Assembly (NCBI GenBank): GCA_900320545.1
Contig: ONSU01000009.1
Coordinates: 94,679-158,678 of the forward strand
Length of the DNA stretch: 64,000 nucleotides
Source: an uncultured Bacteroidales bacterium
GTDB lineage: Bacteria > Bacteroidota > Bacteroidia > Bacteroidales > UBA932
Direction of reading: 5' to 3'
Both the position numbers and the translations under genes were made by a program. Below the pieces are notes generated by a model. The model saw nothing but the letters and a program-made list of their open reading frames with translations, was not told the origin of the DNA and did not search any database. Shown here in pieces: positions 60,177 to 64,000 of the stretch (positions within the stretch are counted from its first letter, which is position 1; each line of letters opens with the position of its first letter).

Positions 60177-62240
60177 ATGAAATCCAGATTCTTTATTATG
60201 GTCATTCTGACCATACTTGCGCCTCAGGCGTGCGCCCAGAGAAAAGTTGTATCGGATTACAACTATCGTAAAGCGGTTGAAGCCTATTTCCAAGATGACG
60301 ACGATGAAAAGGCTCTCGACTTGCTCAACAAACAGATTGACGATACTCCCAACCATATAGATTCTCGTTTCATTCGGGCTCGAATCTATTGGAGCACTGA
60401 TAAATACGACGCCGCTTTGCGGGACATATCTTATGCTATCAAGCACTACAAAGGGAAACCTAGTGTTTACAAGTCAACGCTATGGGGACTGCAGGGAGCT
60501 ATTTATGATGACATGGAACGTTATCCTGAGGCTGCCGAGTCATATAAACAGGCTGTCAAACTCGCCAGGAAAGATAACCCGGAAAAAGTCCAAAGTTACC
60601 ACTTCGATTTGGCGCAGGCTCTGTATATGAGCGATGAGTTTGATAACGCGGAAAAAGAATACAGGGCGATGCTCAAAACTGATCCTTCGGATGTTACAGC
60701 AATGATAGGACTTGCCAGATTCTATCGTGACAAAGAAGAGTACGAGGAAAGTTTGAAATGGCTGGAAACCGCAGAATCCTATAATTCGGAATACGGAGAG
60801 ATATACAAGTTCAAAATGCAGGTCTATGACAAAATGGACCGTGAGGATGATACTGTGGATGCCGCATTGAAATACTTCGAACTTGATGACGATGCCGAAG
60901 CATGGTATGTTGCCGATTATGCCAAGAAGCATTACACATACGGTGTTGCCAGAATCAAAGCCGAGATGAATAAAGAAGACGCCAGCAGTCGGTGGATTGT
61001 ACTCTTAACCAGGCTATATGAAGACCACTGCGATTACCTGCATGCACTTGAATTGTATAACAAGGTTGAGAGTGAATATGGGGAACATCCAATGATTTCC
61101 TACTACAAGTCCAGTTGCTACCGTGAGCTGGGGCAGTTCAAGAAGGCAATTTCCGAAGCCACAAAAGCGATTGAACTGTCAGAAGACCAATCTCTTTACA
61201 GTCACCGTGGCGATATATACCGAAGCGCCGGCATGTACAAAGAAGCCATTGCAGATTACCAGGTATCCATGGAGAATGACCCGTCCAGCGGTTATGAGTA
61301 CTATGCTATCGGCTGGTGCCATGAATTGCAAGGCGATAAAAAAACGGCTTTGGAGTATTACAACACGGGTATTGATATTGATAAGTCCTACGCATATCTT
61401 TATCTAAGTCGCGCAGATCTTTTATCTCAAAACGGAGACTATGAAGCCGCTGAACGTGACTATGAAAAGGTCCTTGAGCTCGACACTACACCAGAGGATG
61501 GAAGTTGTAGACACTATGCTCTCGTGGGACTGGGACGCTGGTATGATGCCGAATTGTGGATGAATCGTATTATCGAGGCTCATCCCAATGACCACGGTGT
61601 TTACTATGACAAAGCCTGCCTTTTTGCAAGGATGAACCGCCCCGAAGAAGCTATCAAGGCTCTGGAAGAGGCATTCAAAAAAGGTTTCCGGCGCTTCGCT
61701 CATCTTGAACACGACGATGATATGGATACACTTCGGAATCTTCCCGAGTATAAGGCTCTCATTATGGAATACAAGGATAAGCCTGTAGAGGAGCAGGCAG
61801 AAGAACCTGAGATCACCATTGAAACGGCCGAGGCTCTTGTCTCCGAAATTCAGATGAAGAAGATGCCAGGGGGAACATACGAGGTCCCCTGCACAATCAA
61901 TGGTCTGCCCCTGAAGTTCATTTTCGACACAGGTGCGAGTGACGTGACGTTATCAAGCGTCGAAGCCAATTTCATGCTGAAAAACGACTATCTCAGCGAA
62001 AAGGACTTCAGGGGCTCCCGCCGTTATCTTACCGCAGATGGGACCATTGCCAACGGATCGATCGTCCGCATCAAGGAAGTGAAGGTAGGAGACGTCACCT
62101 TGAAGAACATAGAGGCGTCCGTGGTAAATAGCCAGAAAGCACCCCTGCTGCTCGGACAATCAATTCTGGATAAATTCGGAACAATCACCATTGATAATGA
62201 GAAATCCATCATGACCATCAAATACTCTCCACGCGACTAA
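60177..62240 (+). CDS. Exported TPR-retropepsin-like aspartyl protease
   Basis: A 687-aa protein with a signal peptide (MKSRFFIMVILTILAPQACA). Residues about 25-530 hold some ten or more TPR repeats (AVEAYFQDDDDEKALDLLNK, SYDEAIADYQ-like units). The C-terminal ~130 residues are a clan AA, single-lobe aspartyl peptidase: catalytic Asp584 in FIFDTGASDV, the flap region YLTADGTIANGS, and the closing LLLGQSILDKFGTITIDN. Such domains act as dimers. With CHAT, caspase and trypsin folds, this is the fourth unrelated protease fold in the island. It follows the SH3b gene by 51 nt. Confidence 0.88.
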   Translation: MKSRFFIMVILTILAPQACAQRKVVSDYNYRKAVEAYFQDDDDEKALDLLNKQIDDTPNHIDSRFIRARIYWSTDKYDAALRDISYAIKHYKGKPSVYKSTLWGLQGAIYDDMERYPEAAESYKQAVKLARKDNPEKVQSYHFDLAQALYMSDEFDNAEKEYRAMLKTDPSDVTAMIGLARFYRDKEEYEESLKWLETAESYNSEYGEIYKFKMQVYDKMDREDDTVDAALKYFELDDDAEAWYVADYAKKHYTYGVARIKAEMNKEDASSRWIVLLTRLYEDHCDYLHALELYNKVESEYGEHPMISYYKSSCYRELGQFKKAISEATKAIELSEDQSLYSHRGDIYRSAGMYKEAIADYQVSMENDPSSGYEYYAIGWCHELQGDKKTALEYYNTGIDIDKSYAYLYLSRADLLSQNGDYEAAERDYEKVLELDTTPEDGSCRHYALVGLGRWYDAELWMNRIIEAHPNDHGVYYDKACLFARMNRPEEAIKALEEAFKKGFRRFAHLEHDDDMDTLRNLPEYKALIMEYKDKPVEEQAEEPEITIETAEALVSEIQMKKMPGGTYEVPCTINGLPLKFIFDTGASDVTLSSVEANFMLKNDYLSEKDFRGSRRYLTADGTIANGSIVRIKEVKVGDVTLKNIEASVVNSQKAPLLLGQSILDKFGTITIDNEKSIMTIKYSPRD

Positions 62241-62309
62241 CTGTCCACTCTGTCCACCACTGTCCACCTTGTCCACTCCGTCCACCCATCCACGGAGTGG
62301 ACACCTTGT
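62241..62309. repeat. Right TGTCCAC repeat with hairpin
   Basis: Four tandem CTGTCCAC-type units, the 17-mer TGTCCACTCCGTCCACC (62270-62286), and the hairpin CCACTCCGT/ACGGAGTGG. It begins directly at the retropepsin stop codon and mirrors the repeat at 38842-38898. Confidence 0.8.
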
Positions 62310-62565
62310 AAAAAGCGGGAGAAAAACCCGTACCAATCACCCGTAACCCATTGACCCAGGCCGATGTATGGTGGTGCTATCAGCACCGGGTGAATGCTTT
62401 GGGCCGATGCCGATGATCCGGGCCGATGGTGCCCTGCTCCAGCGGCAGTGCCGGTGCCAGGGTCGATATAGGAAGCGGTACTTGCTCGTCTGTCAGTTTG
62501 GTTCTCCGCTGCACTCCGCCCCAAACCGCCAGACCAGCAACCTCTATTGCCACCCTTCGCTGTGA
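62310..62565. other. GC-rich degenerate stretch
   Basis: No convincing gene. The longest plus-strand frame (62368-62565) runs in phase through a TGA into the conserved-looking remnant that follows, which suggests a decayed upstream part of the same gene. Confidence 0.4.
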
Positions 62566-62751
62566 GACTGTGTCAGTTGCCGCCACCTGGGTTATCTGAG
62601 GAATTTCCTGGCAGAGGGAGACTGCTCCGCAGGGGTGGTGTCCATCGTGATTCCTGGATATGTGGAAAGGTGGGGATACGAGCTGGACAAGTACCAGGCC
62701 TATGCCAGGTTCGTCCGTATAGACGATTATTTTTGCGCGTTAAACGGCTAA
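62566..62751 (+). pseudogene. C-terminal remnant of an unrecognised protein
   Basis: After an in-frame TGA, 61 codons read as a well-formed protein tail: CRHLGYLRNFLAEGDCSAGV, then IPGYVERWGYELDKYQAY and a terminal RIDDYFCALNG. There is no start codon near the front, and the stop overlaps the 3' end of the convergent ATPase gene. Composition is GC-rich, like the amidase remnant at the other island edge. I do not recognise the family. Confidence 0.45.
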
Positions 62752-63953
62752 TAAAGGAGACCAAACATCCATAGCGGAATTCTTGCACCATATCCGGTTT
62801 CTATACCATCTACGGCTAAATAACTGTTGGGGATATCTGCAATTTGGTCAAATGTCTTTCCTTCTCCACCCACTTCAAAGAGATATTTGCCATTAACCAG
62901 GAAGTCTCCCTTAGGCGGCATCTGAACGGTCCCAACGGATGCACACTGGTCTATGAAGAATGTCTCCCTCAGTGTCCCAATCTCAATCTTGGGTGATAAC
63001 GCGTACATCAGGTTGGTATTGCCCAGATAAATCTTTTCGGGGTTAACCAACTTCTTATAGCTCTTGAGTTTTACGGTAAGGAGTTCCAGAATTTCCGCCT
63101 TGTCCAGTTTATAGAGAAGTTTCAGGAGCGTATCCCTGGTGGTTCCAAGAGAAGTGGCCAACTTGTTCACATTTGGCTGTAGAGGAACATTCTCGGCAAT
63201 TATCATCAAAAGCTTCTTACATTTATCCACTGTGTCATATGTGATTTTCTCCACGGCCGGCAAATCACTTTCAATGACAGTATCGACGACTTCTTTAAGT
63301 CGTACAAGGAAATCCTTGCCTGCATCCCTGTAAAAAGGATAGACACCGGTGTGAAGGTAGGTATCGAAAGCAACCAGTACCTTTGTCTTTGAGACAATGT
63401 CCATAGCAATGGGGACATGGTTTGCCAGGAGTTCTTCTGGCGTCACCGCATTCATTTTCAGGATGCCGTCATATTCCAAATACTCCCTGAATGACATACC
63501 TTTCAAGGTATAGGGCGTCTGTCTTCTGGACATATCCACTTTGGCATTGTCAATTTCAAGCAGCGAAGATCCGGTATAGACTATTCTGAGGTCGTGGAGC
63601 TCGTCTACAAGCGTTTTAAGGATGCCGCTCCATCCTTTGTACTTATGAACTTCGTCAATATAGAATTCGGTAATACCTCTTTTGTACATGAACTTAATCA
63701 GGTCCTGAAGTTCATGCGTCCCAAACCAGTAATGATCCAGAGAGATATAGAATGTATCATCCGGATTAGCGTATTTCTCCTTGATTCGCTGCAGCAGCAT
63801 CGTTGTTTTACCTACTCCCCGCTCTCCCATAATTCCAACGACGCTTGAGTCCCAGTTAATCTGTGGATAGAGGTAACGTTTGAAGTCCAGTGCTACCTGG
63901 GAGAGTTTACTATGATAAAACTCAACAATTGGGCGAATATCTGCAAGTTCCAT
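62748..63953 (-). CDS. AAA_14 / DUF4143 family ATPase
   Basis: A 401-aa P-loop ATPase of the type common in Bacteroidota accessory DNA. Walker A is GERGVGKTT (about 43-51), Walker B FYIDEVHKY (about 96-104), and sensor-like IVYTGSSLLEI follows. The C-terminal part is a DUF4143-type winged-helix/nuclease-like region (TSLGTTRDTLLKLLYKLDKA, FLVNGKYLFEVGGEGK). The role of these proteins is unclear; some are thought to be toxin-antitoxin-like or regulatory. Complete at both ends. Confidence 0.88.
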   Translation of the reverse strand: MELADIRPIVEFYHSKLSQVALDFKRYLYPQINWDSSVVGIMGERGVGKTTMLLQRIKEKYANPDDTFYISLDHYWFGTHELQDLIKFMYKRGITEFYIDEVHKYKGWSGILKTLVDELHDLRIVYTGSSLLEIDNAKVDMSRRQTPYTLKGMSFREYLEYDGILKMNAVTPEELLANHVPIAMDIVSKTKVLVAFDTYLHTGVYPFYRDAGKDFLVRLKEVVDTVIESDLPAVEKITYDTVDKCKKLLMIIAENVPLQPNVNKLATSLGTTRDTLLKLLYKLDKAEILELLTVKLKSYKKLVNPEKIYLGNTNLMYALSPKIEIGTLRETFFIDQCASVGTVQMPPKGDFLVNGKYLFEVGGEGKTFDQIADIPNSYLAVDGIETGYGARIPLWMFGLLY

Positions 63954-63973
63954 AATTCAATTCTTTTTCGGCA

Positions 63974-63981
63974 CAAATATA
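63974..63981 (-). promoter_or_regulatory. -7 box of the AAA_14 gene
   Basis: TATATTTG on the minus strand, 20 nt before the ATG. The -33 element would lie at or beyond the window edge. Confidence 0.6.
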
Positions 63982-64000
63982 CAAAACACTTTTGGAAAAG

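Noticed and set aside
38900-62240. Gasdermin-caspase type cell-death operon
   Set aside because: No gene with a size or sequence pattern that I can recognise as a gasdermin; the proteases are exported rather than cytoplasmic.
62237-62524. 95-aa minus-strand frame across the TGTCCAC repeat
   Set aside because: Its end is a Trp-Thr repeat read from the tandem DNA repeat, with no other coding sign.

Overview
The window looks like a chromosome segment of a Bacteroidales bacterium (phylum Bacteroidota), probably gut-associated. The support is: several promoters of the Bacteroidota type (TTTG, 19-20 nt, TAnnTTTG); the gene order tRNA-Thr-Tyr-Gly-Thr, tuf, tRNA-Trp, secE, nusG, rplKAJL, rpoB; a fimbrillin/BACON-type surface lipoprotein preceded by a short peptide gene; and few Shine-Dalgarno sequences. 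By eye the first ~36 kb is GC-rich housekeeping DNA. From about 36.5 kb the sequence becomes much more AT-rich, apart from two GC-rich gene remnants at 38.3-38.8 kb and 62.3-62.75 kb.

Region 1 (1-7.3 kb, all minus) is the translation/transcription operon. A clear promoter lies upstream of the tRNA cluster, and a terminator-like attenuator lies between rplL and rpoB. Region 2 (7.3-13.7 kb) has dxs, a tandem pair of MFS transporters, ssb and a SpoU/TrmH-type methyltransferase carrying a palindromic repeat insertion. Region 3 (13.8-24.4 kb, minus) is a close-packed housekeeping run: exbB, exbD, tonB, a pseudouridine synthase, era, parC, aroK, recJ, lysS. Region 4 (24.4-32.1 kb) has a porin and, divergently, a DASS carboxylate-type transporter fused to a degenerate M49 peptidase domain, then aroE, a YczE-like membrane protein and a GlpT/UhpT-type transporter. 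Region 5 (32.1-36.5 kb) has a possible 34-aa membrane peptide, a 1.2-kaa multidomain surface lipoprotein, its short companion gene, and tRNA-Ser.

Region 6 (38.9-62.2 kb) is the remarkable part: an AT-rich island devoted to exported proteases and a private sigma factor. One long minus-strand run encodes an exported caspase-like (C14) protease, an ECF-type sigma factor, a membrane anti-sigma factor, an exported TPR-CHAT protease, a PPC-like secreted protein, an exported trypsin-like protease, two more exported TPR-CHAT proteases, and a DUF2971 protein. Three flanking transcription units encode a secreted TDYFGN-repeat protein with two small proteins, a small membrane protein with a membrane J-domain protein, and a secreted SH3b-DUF3761 protein with a TPR-retropepsin protein. 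Each of the three units starts with the same promoter-like motif, GGTTACCTTT-N13-CATA, which I propose is the target of the island's own sigma factor. Nearly identical TGTCCAC-rich repeats with a hairpin lie at both ends of the island. The parts suggest a periplasmic proteolytic cascade coupled to sigma-factor release, a topologically different relative of the TPR-CHAT/Csx30/RpoE logic of Craspase. That is inference; no function is proven by the sequence.

The window ends (62.7-64 kb) with a minus-strand AAA_14/DUF4143 ATPase gene carrying its own promoter -7 box.
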